Below, in pieces: positions 1-7,217 of a stretch of 64,000 nt of DNA. The notes under the pieces are model-generated. The model was given only the letters and a program-made list of their open reading frames with translations, had not been told where the DNA came from and did no database searches. Source of the DNA: JAVBKU01 sp031553875 (GTDB lineage Bacteria; Bacteroidota; Bacteroidia; Bacteroidales; Rikenellaceae); assembly GCA_031553875.1 (NCBI GenBank), contig JAVBKU010000007.1:24375-88374 (forward strand), written 5' to 3'. The stretch's first letter is position 1; every line of letters begins with the position of its first letter. The translations under genes and the position numbers were made by a program.

Positions 1-273
1 CCCCTGGGCGAAGAGCCCCCTCTCGGCGGGGAAGCGCGTGGCGCACTGCTTGTCGATAAAGTTGACCACCCCGGCTTCGACGGCCCCCGGGTCCTGGTCG
101 GTGGGTATTATACGCTCGCATAGGTGCGTAAGGCACAAGGCCTCTTCATCTGTGAGCACCCGCAGACCCTCGCCCGAAGAAGACGATGAGCACGACGGCA
201 GTATCGGCGCGAGCATCACCCCACCCGACATCAGTCCCAGCCTTTTGAGAAATTCTCTTCTGGTATACGACAT
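1..273 (-). CDS. Gluconate 2-dehydrogenase subunit 3-like Tat protein (3' end outside window)
   Basis: The reading frame starts at the ATG complementary to 271-273 and runs off the left edge, leaving 91 N-terminal residues. It opens with a twin-arginine motif (RREFLKR, residues 5-11), a hydrophobic stretch and a possible lipobox ending in Cys28. This is followed by text typical of the gluconate 2-dehydrogenase subunit 3 family (ALCLTHLCERIIPTDQDPGA, then VVNFIDKQ). In that family it is the small partner of a GMC-type membrane sugar dehydrogenase, whose gene would be expected just outside the window. It is divergent from the isomerase, oxidoreductase and DUF1080 genes that follow, which supports a shared role in periplasmic sugar oxidation. 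The family call rests on the N-terminal third only. Confidence 0.8.
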   Translation of the reverse strand, partial: MSYTRREFLKRLGLMSGGVMLAPILPSCSSSSSGEGLRVLTDEEALCLTHLCERIIPTDQDPGAVEAGVVNFIDKQCATRFPAERGLFAQG

Positions 274-456
274 AATGTTTTATATGAAGTTTAGGTATTA
301 TTATTCTAACAGGCGCATCCGTTCTATCCCACCGTCACCTCCCTTATCACAAACTCCCTATCGCTCACGGTGTTCCCATTCAGTCTCCCGCCACCCCTCC
401 CGCCACCCTCCGGCACACCCTTGTGGAGATATTCAAAAAATATCGCGCGAGCTTGA

Positions 457-487
457 TTGTAAATATATAAATAATTATATAACTTTA
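457..487 (+). promoter_or_regulatory. Candidate Bacteroidota promoter of the sugar oxidation operon
   Basis: TTG at 457-459 and TAACTTTA at 480-487 are separated by 20 bases. This matches the Bacteroidota -33/-7 pattern (TTG, TAnnTTTG) with one mismatch. The segment is AT-rich and lies about 80 bases before the isomerase start. Confidence 0.4.
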
Positions 488-564
488 CCCTCATATGCGA
501 AATTTCCCGCACAACTTTCCAGACTATTATTCCTTACATTCCTAACTTCATAAAAATCCTAAAA

Positions 565-1449
565 ATGAACAGACGTGACTTTTTAAAGAAGAGCATCTTC
601 GCCACGGCAGGTATCGTCGTGGGAGGTTCTGCCATCTCGAGTCTCGCGGGTCTGAGCGGATGCTCCACAGCCCCCGCACAGAAGAGAATAGGGCTCCAGC
701 TCTATTCCCTGCGCGAAGCCATGAAAGAAGATCCCGCAGGCACGCTCGAATTGGTAGCCAAGATGGGCTACAAGGAGCTCGAGACAGCCTCTTACAAGGA
801 GGGACTGATCTACGGTTACGCCCCCGCGGAATTCCGCAAGATCGTCGAAGATCTCGGCATGAAGGTCTCCAGCGCACACACCAAGCCCGCCGACCCTCTC
901 ACAGCCGAGAACGCTGAGGAGATGTACGCATGGTGGGACAAGAACCTCGACGACCACGCCGCCGCAGGTTGCAAGTACGTGATCCAGCCCTCTATGCCCA
1001 TCGGCCCCACGCTCGAGGACGTAAAGCGCTATTGCGACTACTACAACCGTATCGGCGAGATGGCTAAGAGCCGTAACATCCGCACCGGTTTCCACAACCA
1101 CGCCAAGGAATTCCTGCCTATCGACGGGGAGATCATGTACGATTACATGCTTAACAATACCGACGCCGACAAGGTTGTCTTCGAGTTGGACGTATATTGG
1201 GCCAATAAGGCAGGAGTGTCGCCCGTGGAATACCTTAATAAGTATGCTGGCCGCTTCCCCGTGCTCCACATCAAGGATGAGGACATCATCGGCGACAGTG
1301 GCGAACTCGACTTCAAGTCGATCTTCGAAGCCGCCTACGCCCAGGGCATGACAGATTACTATGTAGAGGTGGAACGCTACACACTGCCTCCGGTGAACTG
1401 CGTGGAAAAGAGCTACGACTTCCTCTACGGCGCCGACTACGTGAAATAA
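565..1449 (+). CDS. Sugar phosphate isomerase/epimerase-like TIM barrel protein, Tat lipoprotein
   Basis: This 294-residue protein begins with a twin-arginine signal (RRDFLKK, residues 3-9) and a lipobox ending at Cys33, so it is probably exported folded and anchored in the envelope. The rest matches the xylose isomerase-like TIM barrel family (AP endonuclease 2 superfamily): IGLQLYSLREAM near the start, HNHAKEF and an FELDVYWANKAG strand typical of the metal site, and HIKDED near the end. Family members isomerise or epimerise keto sugars, and some act on 3-keto-sugars. The gene is 35 bases before the Gfo/Idh/MocA oxidoreductase and very likely cotranscribed with it. The exact substrate cannot be read from the sequence. 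Confidence 0.9.
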   Translation: MNRRDFLKKSIFATAGIVVGGSAISSLAGLSGCSTAPAQKRIGLQLYSLREAMKEDPAGTLELVAKMGYKELETASYKEGLIYGYAPAEFRKIVEDLGMKVSSAHTKPADPLTAENAEEMYAWWDKNLDDHAAAGCKYVIQPSMPIGPTLEDVKRYCDYYNRIGEMAKSRNIRTGFHNHAKEFLPIDGEIMYDYMLNNTDADKVVFELDVYWANKAGVSPVEYLNKYAGRFPVLHIKDEDIIGDSGELDFKSIFEAAYAQGMTDYYVEVERYTLPPVNCVEKSYDFLYGADYVK

Positions 1450-1484
1450 ACCCTATTCCAAAAAACCTATAACTTCAAAAGATA

Positions 1485-2960
1485 ATGACTAAAGATAAAA
1501 TATCGAGGAGGGATTTCCTCAAAAAGGGCGCCGCGGGTCTGGCTATAACCGTTGTTCCGAGCAGCGTATTGGGTAAGGCCGCAGGCAAGAAGACCGCGCC
1601 TTCGGATAAGCTCAACATCGCCGGCGTGGGTGTCGGCGGCCGTGGTTTGGCCGTACTGAAAGAGATGGAAACCCAGAACATCGTGGGCCTCTGCGACGTA
1701 GACTGGAAATATGCCGACGGCGCCTTCAAGCGCTACCCCAACGCCAAGAAGTACAAGGACTTCCGCAAGATGTACGATGAGCTTGGTAAATCTATCGACG
1801 CCGTGATGGTGGCCACATCGGACCACACACACGCCGTGGTAGCTGCCTCTGCTATGGAGATGGGCAAGCACGTTTACGTGGAAAAACCTCTCACGCACAC
1901 CGTATACGAATCGCGTCTGCTGACCAAGATGGCCGACAAATACCAGCTCGCCACCCAGATGGGTAACCAGGGTGCCTCTGAGGCCGGTGTAAACCAGATT
2001 TGCGACTGGATATGGAACGGCGAGATCGGCGAGATCACCAAGGTCGAAGCCTTCACCGACCGCCCCATCTGGCCGCAGGGTCTCACCCGCCCCGCTCAGG
2101 TAGATCCCATTCCCGACACTCTCGACTGGGACCTGTTCATCGGCCCGGCCCCCATGCGCCCCTTCAACCACATCTACTCTCCGTGGAACTGGCGCGGATG
2201 GTGGGATTTCGGTACCGGCGCCCTCGGCGATATGGCTTGCCATATCCTCCAGCCCGTATCCAAGGCCCTCAAGCTCGGTTATCCCACTCAGGTACAGGGC
2301 AGTTCTACGCCCCTGTTGACAGAGTGCGCCCCCAACGCCCAGATCGTGAAGTACGTATTCCCCGCCAGGGACAACATGGCCAAGGTAGCCATGCCCGAAG
2401 TGGAGGTCGTATGGTATGACGGCGGCCTTAAGCCCGAACGCCCCAAGGGTATGCCCGAAGGCAAAGAACTCAATTTCAATGGAGGTGCCGTGATCTTCCA
2501 CGGTACTAAGGACACCCTGATCTGCGGTTGTTACGGCCGTCGTCCGTGGCTGATCTCCGGCCGCACGCCGAGCGTTCCCGCCATGAACAGGGAGGTGACC
2601 GAAGGCCACTACATGGACTTCGTGCGCGCCGCCAAGGAAAAGGCTGCAAACCGCGTTCAGACAGCGTCGCCCTTCTCTGAAGCAGGCCCGCTCAATGAAA
2701 TGGTGGTTATGGGTGTTCTTGGCGTACGCCTCCAGGGCCTCAACAAGGTACTCCAATGGGACGGTGCTAACATGAAGTTCACCAACATCACTCCCGACGA
2801 AACGCTCAAGATCATGGTCGAGGACGGCTTCAGCATCAAGGACGGACACCCCACCTTCAACAAGGTATGGACCGATCCGTTCAATGCTCTGGCCTTCGCC
2901 CAGGAGCTTATCAAGCACAACTACCGCGACGGGTGGAAGCTGCCCGATATGCCTAAGTAA
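1485..2960 (+). CDS. Gfo/Idh/MocA family oxidoreductase with Tat signal
   Basis: This 491-residue protein has a twin-arginine signal (SRRDFLKK, residues 7-14), then a Rossmann NAD(P) motif GVGVGGRG at about 47-54, and the family signature EKP at 133-135 in HVYVEKPLTH. The C-terminal half is the alpha/beta domain usual in this family. Such enzymes oxidise or reduce a sugar hydroxyl with tightly bound NAD(P), commonly at C3 of glucosides in this genomic setting. Its place between a TIM-barrel isomerase and a DUF1080 protein fits the keto-glycoside route reported for Bacteroides thetaiotaomicron disaccharide use. That pathway assignment is inference. Confidence 0.92.
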   Translation: MTKDKISRRDFLKKGAAGLAITVVPSSVLGKAAGKKTAPSDKLNIAGVGVGGRGLAVLKEMETQNIVGLCDVDWKYADGAFKRYPNAKKYKDFRKMYDELGKSIDAVMVATSDHTHAVVAASAMEMGKHVYVEKPLTHTVYESRLLTKMADKYQLATQMGNQGASEAGVNQICDWIWNGEIGEITKVEAFTDRPIWPQGLTRPAQVDPIPDTLDWDLFIGPAPMRPFNHIYSPWNWRGWWDFGTGALGDMACHILQPVSKALKLGYPTQVQGSSTPLLTECAPNAQIVKYVFPARDNMAKVAMPEVEVVWYDGGLKPERPKGMPEGKELNFNGGAVIFHGTKDTLICGCYGRRPWLISGRTPSVPAMNREVTEGHYMDFVRAAKEKAANRVQTASPFSEAGPLNEMVVMGVLGVRLQGLNKVLQWDGANMKFTNITPDETLKIMVEDGFSIKDGHPTFNKVWTDPFNALAFAQELIKHNYRDGWKLPDMPK

Positions 2961-2973
2961 TATTCCTTCCGCG

Positions 2974-3006
2974 CGGCCGGAGGAGCTCGTGAAGCTCTTC
3001 CGGCCG
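2974..3006 (+). promoter_or_regulatory. Intercistronic hairpin between the oxidoreductase and DUF1080 genes
   Basis: CGGCCGGAGGAGCTC pairs with a nearly complementary arm ending CCGGCCG around a short loop. No T-run follows directly, so it could be an RNA stability or processing element in the operon rather than a full terminator. Confidence 0.4.
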
Positions 3007-3069
3007 TATCGGTTTCCGAGCGGATACTGCCTCATAACAGCAATAAACCTTTAAAATCTTAATATCATT

Positions 3070-3840
3070 ATGAAAAAAATCCTAACACTCTCATGTATGG
3101 CAGCTGCAGTAGCATTCATGACTTCATGCGGTGGCGGCACCTCTAAGAAGAGCGCCGAAGCGGCCCAGGCCGACAGCAACACCGTCGTTCTTTTCGACGG
3201 CTCGTCACTCGACGGATGGCGCGGATATAACCGTGCCGACGTTCCCGCGAAGTGGTCTATCGAAGACGGCACCCTCAAGATCAGCGGATCAGGCAAGGGT
3301 GAAGCCCAGAGCACCGACGGCGGCGACCTTATCTTCGCTCGCAAGTTCGGCAACTTCGAACTCTCGCTGGAATGGAAGGTATCCAAGGGCGGCAACTCAG
3401 GTATATTCTACCTCGCCCAGGAGATCGAAGGCCAGCCCATCTACATTTCGGCTCCCGAGTACCAGATCCTCGACAACGAGAACCACCTCGACGCCAAACT
3501 CGGCATCAAGGGTAACCGCATGTCCGCATCCCTGTATGACATGATCCCCGCCGTTCCCCAGAATTCAAAGCCTTTCGGCGAATGGAACTCGGCCAAGATC
3601 GTTGTCTACAAGGGCACCGTGATCCACTACCAGAACGACGTCCCCGTGGTTGAATACCACCTCTGGACAGACCAGTGGAAGGAAATGCTCGACAACAGCA
3701 AGTTCAGCAAGGAAAAGTGGCCCGTGGCTTACGACCTCCTGCTCAACTGCGGCGGCCCGGACAGGGAAGGCTACATCGGCCTGCAGGACCATGGCGACGA
3801 CGTATGGTTCCGCAACATTACTGTCAAGATCCTCGACTAA
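3070..3840 (+). CDS. DUF1080 (3-keto-disaccharide hydrolase family) lipoprotein
   Basis: This 256-residue protein has a lipoprotein signal (lipobox ending at Cys20, FMTSCGGG). It is followed by the hallmark LFDGSSLDGWRGY at about 42-54 and a concanavalin-like fold with conserved NFELSLEWKV, GGNSGIFY and EYQILDNENH blocks. DUF1080 members have been shown in other bacteria to cleave 3-keto-disaccharides or glycosides. Here it is the last gene of the set with a TIM-barrel isomerase and a Gfo/Idh/MocA oxidoreductase and is closed by a strong terminator. That context supports hydrolysis of oxidised glycosides in the periplasm. The substrate is unknown. Confidence 0.9.
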   Translation: MKKILTLSCMAAAVAFMTSCGGGTSKKSAEAAQADSNTVVLFDGSSLDGWRGYNRADVPAKWSIEDGTLKISGSGKGEAQSTDGGDLIFARKFGNFELSLEWKVSKGGNSGIFYLAQEIEGQPIYISAPEYQILDNENHLDAKLGIKGNRMSASLYDMIPAVPQNSKPFGEWNSAKIVVYKGTVIHYQNDVPVVEYHLWTDQWKEMLDNSKFSKEKWPVAYDLLLNCGGPDREGYIGLQDHGDDVWFRNITVKILD

Positions 3841-3861
3841 GAGGTATCTTATATAATGTTC

Positions 3862-3897
3862 AAAAGGCCTGCGCATCTGCGCAGGCCTTTTGTTTTT
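3862..3897 (+). terminator. Rho-independent terminator after the DUF1080 gene
   Basis: A 13-base-pair stem (AAAAGGCCTGCGC with its complement) around an ATCT loop is followed by TTTTGTTTTT, 20 bases past the DUF1080 stop codon. Confidence 0.85.
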
Positions 3898-3904
3898 GGC
3901 GCCT

Positions 3905-3945
3905 GTGGTCCCGCCAATTGTGAAATATTCACGAACAGGCGAAAG
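3905..3945 (+). repeat. Decayed left end of repeat family R2
   Basis: The sequence CCGCCAATTG followed by ATATTCACG and ACAGG matches the left arm of the R2 repeats at 38.8 and 52.5 kb. The part beyond it has been lost or changed. It lies about 50 bases before the degenerate tRNA-Leu. Confidence 0.5.
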
Positions 3946-3995
3946 ATGTCCTTCAGTTGCCCTGCGGGCATGAGCCCCTCGGTCTGGTTGCGCTC

Positions 3996-4079
3996 GGCAG
4001 AAGGGCGGAATCGGTAGACGCGTCGGTCTCAAATACCTGCGACCGCAAGGCTGTGCCGGTTCGATCCCGGCTCCGGGTA
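3996..4079 (+). tRNA. tRNA-Leu(CAA)-like sequence, probably degenerate
   Basis: The D-arm GCGGAATCGGTAGACGC, the loop CTCAAAT with anticodon CAA and a perfect T-arm (GCCGG TTCGATC CCGGC) followed by TCCGGGTA are those of a Bacteroidales tRNA-Leu. The 5' acceptor strand (GGCAGAA) cannot pair with the 3' strand (TCCGGGT), and the anticodon stem TCGGT/ACCTG has a C-T mismatch. The 5' end therefore looks replaced and the gene is probably non-functional or a remnant. A strong terminator follows at once. Confidence 0.5.
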
Positions 4080-4084
4080 CAAGA

Positions 4085-4120
4085 GAGGCTGCTTCGAAAA
4101 GAAGCAGCCTCTTTCTTTTT
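4085..4120 (+). terminator. Terminator behind the tRNA-Leu-like sequence
   Basis: GAGGCTGCTTC and GAAGCAGCCTC form an 11-base-pair stem, followed by TTTCTTTTT. Confidence 0.85.
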
Positions 4121-4137
4121 ATTCTGGCGTGACGGCT

Positions 4138-4758
4138 CTATTGGCGAACACAGCGGACGGATATCCCGATCGTGCGGGCGCTAAAGATCTGGAAGGCATT
4201 ATCGACGTTTAATTTCAGGTACCACGCGCCGGCAGTCAAGTATATCGTACTCGACCAGTAGTACCCGATGTCGCCCACATTGGAGAGCGTGCCGCCGTCG
4301 CGGTTGCCCGCAGCGGGAAGAAATATAGAGTTGCTGGGATTGGTATTGTCGGTGAACGTATAACCTTTCTTCGTGTTATCCCATGCCTTGTTCACCTTCC
4401 CGGCATCGAGCAAAGTCTCTTGCTCATTCTTGGTCGGCACGCGCCAACCTGTGGGGCAGGGGTCGTTGTCCGCCGCCCACTCGTCGCCGGTAATGTCGTT
4501 GGCGTCCCAGGTGGTGCCGCCGTCAGAATTGACCAGCGGGTCGGTCGCGCCCCAACCGATTTCTTTGTTCCACTGGTAGAACATCCCGGGGCTCTCGGGC
4601 GTGGCGGCGAAAGTGCCGGGGGCGTCGACGTTGCACTCGGCCCAACGCACGCCGTTGATCAGCACGCCGCCGGGTTCGGGCGTTTCGTCTTTTTCGCAAG
4701 AGGTGAAGGCAATGGCCGTTGCGGCCAGCGCGAGGATTGTGAGGCGGAAATGTGTCAT
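4138..4758 (-). CDS. FISUMP-type (fibrobacter paralogous domain) lipoprotein
   Basis: I place the start at the ATG complementary to 4756-4758 because it opens a classical lipoprotein signal (MTHFRLTILALAATAIAFTSC, lipid Cys at 21), giving 206 residues. The mature part carries the marks of the Fibrobacter succinogenes major paralogous domain: INGVRWAECNVD near the start, DPCPTGWRVPTKNEQ in the middle, FLPAAGNRDGG, GYYWSST and a C-terminal SVRCVR. Such proteins are surface lipoproteins of unknown function common in Bacteroidota. A consensus -7 box (TATCTTTG, complement 4808-4815) lies about 50 bases upstream. It is a single-gene unit. Confidence 0.85.
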   Translation of the reverse strand: MTHFRLTILALAATAIAFTSCEKDETPEPGGVLINGVRWAECNVDAPGTFAATPESPGMFYQWNKEIGWGATDPLVNSDGGTTWDANDITGDEWAADNDPCPTGWRVPTKNEQETLLDAGKVNKAWDNTKKGYTFTDNTNPSNSIFLPAAGNRDGGTLSNVGDIGYYWSSTIYLTAGAWYLKLNVDNAFQIFSARTIGISVRCVRQ

Positions 4759-4807
4759 GGCAGAATATTTTAGGTTTATCAGAACTCGACACTCTTGAAA
4801 GAGCGAG

Positions 4808-4815
4808 CAAAGATA
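4808..4815 (-). promoter_or_regulatory. -7 promoter element of the FISUMP lipoprotein gene
   Basis: The minus strand reads TATCTTTG, a perfect TAnnTTTG. A TTG 22 bases upstream (complement 4838-4840) may be the -33 element. Confidence 0.5.
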
Positions 4816-4858
4816 TGTAAATATTTTTAAATCACGCCAATACCCCCTCCACAAAACA

Positions 4859-4887
4859 ATCAGGGCGCCCCACGCGGGGCGCCCTGA
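4859..4887 (-). terminator. Terminator of the secreted FAD oxidoreductase gene
   Basis: A GC-rich stem (TCAGGGCGCCCC with its complement) around ACG lies just past the stop at 4909 on the minus strand, followed there by a T-rich stretch. Confidence 0.75.
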
Positions 4888-4908
4888 TCTTTTATATCCG
4901 AACCTCTA

Positions 4909-6723
4909 TTATTTAAAAGTATTCTTGAGTTCGTCGAGGTGCTTAGTGTAAACCTCCCTCGGAGAGCAGTTGTATTTCTTACAGATAGCCGCTGCGGCGC
5001 CCACCACTTCACCCATCATACCGGTAGTCTTCTTCACACGTGTAGAAGCCAGCGCGATGTGCGAAACGCTCGCCTGACGGCCTGCCATAAACAGGTTGTC
5101 GATATTCCTCGAGTACAGCCCGCGGTACGGGAAGTAGTAAGGAGGATTGGTATCTGAATCATGGAGCCAGCGGCGCGGAGTGCCGAGGTCGTTCCAGTAG
5201 TGCTTCATCGTCGAAATGAACTCTTCGCCGGGGAAGAAGTACCTGTTCTTGGGAGTGGGGAAATGCTGGTCGATAGAGTAGCTGCAATAGATCATAGCGT
5301 CGTCGAATTTCGTCCAGGCTCCTTCCGCATCCTGCTGAACGACCATAACGTCGCCCATCAGACGCCTCGATTCACGCTTAGCGATCAGGTACCCTACCAC
5401 ATTAAGGTCGTAGTTGGCGTATTCTGCTTTCTTCTTGCTCTGGTTTTTCAGGAATGACCAGTTGCCGTAGATGGCGCGCAGGAGGTAGTCGCGGATAAAC
5501 TCGGCATCCTCCACCTGATCATAACGGAAACCTGTTTCCCACCAGTTGCTGCCGCGTGTTACATGTTCGGCGGCATCATCCGGATCCTTAAACTGTGTAA
5601 ACTGGATAGCCCATGTACACAGGGGGAAATCTACAGTTTCTTTCTGCTTCTTGCTGCTCCATGTAATAGACGAGCCGAGCGTGATTTCATCGGGCCTGTC
5701 CGGAGCGAGCGACTCGTGAGTCACACCGCGCATTTCACGGCCTACGTGATAATCAGCGCCGGCCATATAACCTAAGTTGGCGTCACCGGTACAGTCTACG
5801 AACAGAGGCGAATAGAATATCTTCTCTTGGTTGGTAGCTATATCTTTTGCCGTAACAGACTTTATCTTGTTGCCGTCCATTTCCACCTTGAAGGCGTGCA
5901 TATTCAGGAACATGGTGAGGTTCTTTTCAGCTGCGATAGCATCCTTCACCTTATCCGGAGTGCGGTAGATCTGACCGAATTCGCTGATAATGTCACCGAG
6001 GCGGGGGTACGGTTCGACGTTGGTCTTACCGCTGGCCACAACCTGAAGTTCGACACTGTTGTTACCTCCCACCACGGGGCGGTTCTGGATCAGGGCCACC
6101 TTCATTCCCAACCTCGCAGCCTTGATAGCGCTCGAAAGGCCGGCAGTACCGCCACCCACGACAACCATGTCGAAGTTACCTGCGTTCTCTGTCTTGATGC
6201 CGAGCTTCTGCTTGCGGAAAGCGTAAAGCCCTTTGACGTCGTTAGGAAGCGACACGTCCTTTTTATCCGAGAAAACGATAGCGTCGCAGCGGCCGTTGAA
6301 ACCGGTCAGGTCCTTCAGCGCTACGGTCGTGTTCTTACCTGTAGAGATGTCTACACTGCCTGCGTATTCCCAACCCCATTTCTTGCCGAGGCCGAGTTCG
6401 TTATTCAGTTCTTTGCCGTTGACGGCTACTTTGAAGCGTCCCGGAGCTTCATCGGTCCAGGGAGAGCACCAGTTGAAAGTACGCACATATACGTGCCATG
6501 TGCCTTTCTTGGGAATAGAAACGGACGTTCCGGCATCCGCTACGGGCTTACCGATACCGTGGGCTATAAGATACGACGACCCCATCTGATCGGTGAACTG
6601 CTGGTCGAGAGACCATCCGCCCTTATTGGTAAAACTCTCCGCTTCGACGAGGACCGTGGTCTGTGCACCTGCATAACCGACAACCAGCAGGCTCAGCGCA
6701 AGGGTCCAAAATAGTTTTTTCAT
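4909..6723 (-). CDS. Secreted FAD-dependent oxidoreductase (PF12831-like) with N-terminal beta-sandwich-like domain
   Basis: This 604-residue protein has a cleavable signal peptide (residues 1-20, ending AGA). Residues about 22-155 look like a carbohydrate-binding-type domain (VEAESF, HVYVRTFNW, GRFKVAVNGKEL). An FAD Rossmann fold starts at DMVVVGGGTAGLSSAI (GGGTAG at 190-195). Later motifs are VVGGNNSVELQV, VDCTGDANLGYMAGAD and, near the end, YSRNIDNLFMAGRQAS. Related FAD proteins occur beside glycan-degrading genes in Bacteroidales, but their substrate is unknown. The gene stands alone with its own promoter at 6854-6884 and a terminator after the stop codon. Confidence 0.88.
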   Translation of the reverse strand: MKKLFWTLALSLLVVGYAGAQTTVLVEAESFTNKGGWSLDQQFTDQMGSSYLIAHGIGKPVADAGTSVSIPKKGTWHVYVRTFNWCSPWTDEAPGRFKVAVNGKELNNELGLGKKWGWEYAGSVDISTGKNTTVALKDLTGFNGRCDAIVFSDKKDVSLPNDVKGLYAFRKQKLGIKTENAGNFDMVVVGGGTAGLSSAIKAARLGMKVALIQNRPVVGGNNSVELQVVASGKTNVEPYPRLGDIISEFGQIYRTPDKVKDAIAAEKNLTMFLNMHAFKVEMDGNKIKSVTAKDIATNQEKIFYSPLFVDCTGDANLGYMAGADYHVGREMRGVTHESLAPDRPDEITLGSSITWSSKKQKETVDFPLCTWAIQFTQFKDPDDAAEHVTRGSNWWETGFRYDQVEDAEFIRDYLLRAIYGNWSFLKNQSKKKAEYANYDLNVVGYLIAKRESRRLMGDVMVVQQDAEGAWTKFDDAMIYCSYSIDQHFPTPKNRYFFPGEEFISTMKHYWNDLGTPRRWLHDSDTNPPYYFPYRGLYSRNIDNLFMAGRQASVSHIALASTRVKKTTGMMGEVVGAAAAICKKYNCSPREVYTKHLDELKNTFK

Positions 6724-6853
6724 GGTAGTTTTTTGGTTAGAGAATTATTATTGATAATAGTTTTTCTTTTCACACTGTGCGATCTCGCCGGATATTAGCC
6801 ATGTCATCACAGTCACAATCAATGCCTTGTAAAAAAGCACATTTGGAGGATTA

Positions 6854-6884
6854 CAAAATTATTAATAAAAATCCGGAATTACAA
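6854..6884 (-). promoter_or_regulatory. Promoter of the secreted FAD oxidoreductase gene
   Basis: On the minus strand TTG (complement 6882-6884) is followed after 20 bases by TAATTTTG (complement 6854-6861), a full match to the Bacteroidota -33/-7 pattern. The leader would be about 120 bases. Confidence 0.65.
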
Positions 6885-7132
6885 CCACCTGTGTCATTTT
6901 CCCGGGCCCGTAACTCTGAAATGTAATTTTTAAGGGTTCAAACAACAAAGGCGGACCCGATCCCGCAGGAAGTCCGCCGCCTACGCCACATAAAAGCCAC
7001 AATTGATAATATAACCCGGCAAAGTCCGGCCTTTCGTGCCGCCGCCAATCGGGCGGGGCGTAAAGCGCCTTGGCGGGGACAGTGCCTTCCGGTGCACAGA
7101 TAGCGTCGCCTCTACGGCGGCCCTAAATACAA

Positions 7133-7160
7133 GGCGGCCGGCACAAATATGCCGGCCGCC
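7133..7160 (-). terminator. Terminator downstream of catalase
   Basis: A perfect 11-base-pair stem, GGCGGCCGGCA with its complement around CAAATA, lies about 60 bases past the catalase stop codon. Confidence 0.65.
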
Positions 7161-7217
7161 TGTTGTTAGATTGTAATAGAAGTTACCGGCAGCTACTTCC
7201 GTATGCCGGTAGGCTGC

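Larger units (their letters stand above)
6724..7217. other. 494-base intergenic region with promoter and terminator structures
   Basis: Apart from the FAD oxidoreductase promoter and the catalase terminator, this stretch holds a GC-rich hairpin near 6951-6980 (GGCGGAC pairing with GTCCGCC). It has no open reading frame I can support. Nothing else is recognisable. Confidence 0.5.

Noticed and set aside
38..553. Plus-strand frame of 171 codons at the left edge
   Set aside because: It runs antisense to the gluconate dehydrogenase subunit 3-like gene and across a non-coding AT-rich region, with no protein-like features.
1467..3035. Long minus-strand frame of 522 codons opposite the Gfo/Idh/MocA gene
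   Set aside because: It mirrors a GC-rich real gene with clear Tat signal and family motifs, so it is a shadow frame. The same holds for the 501-codon frame opposite tryptophanase.
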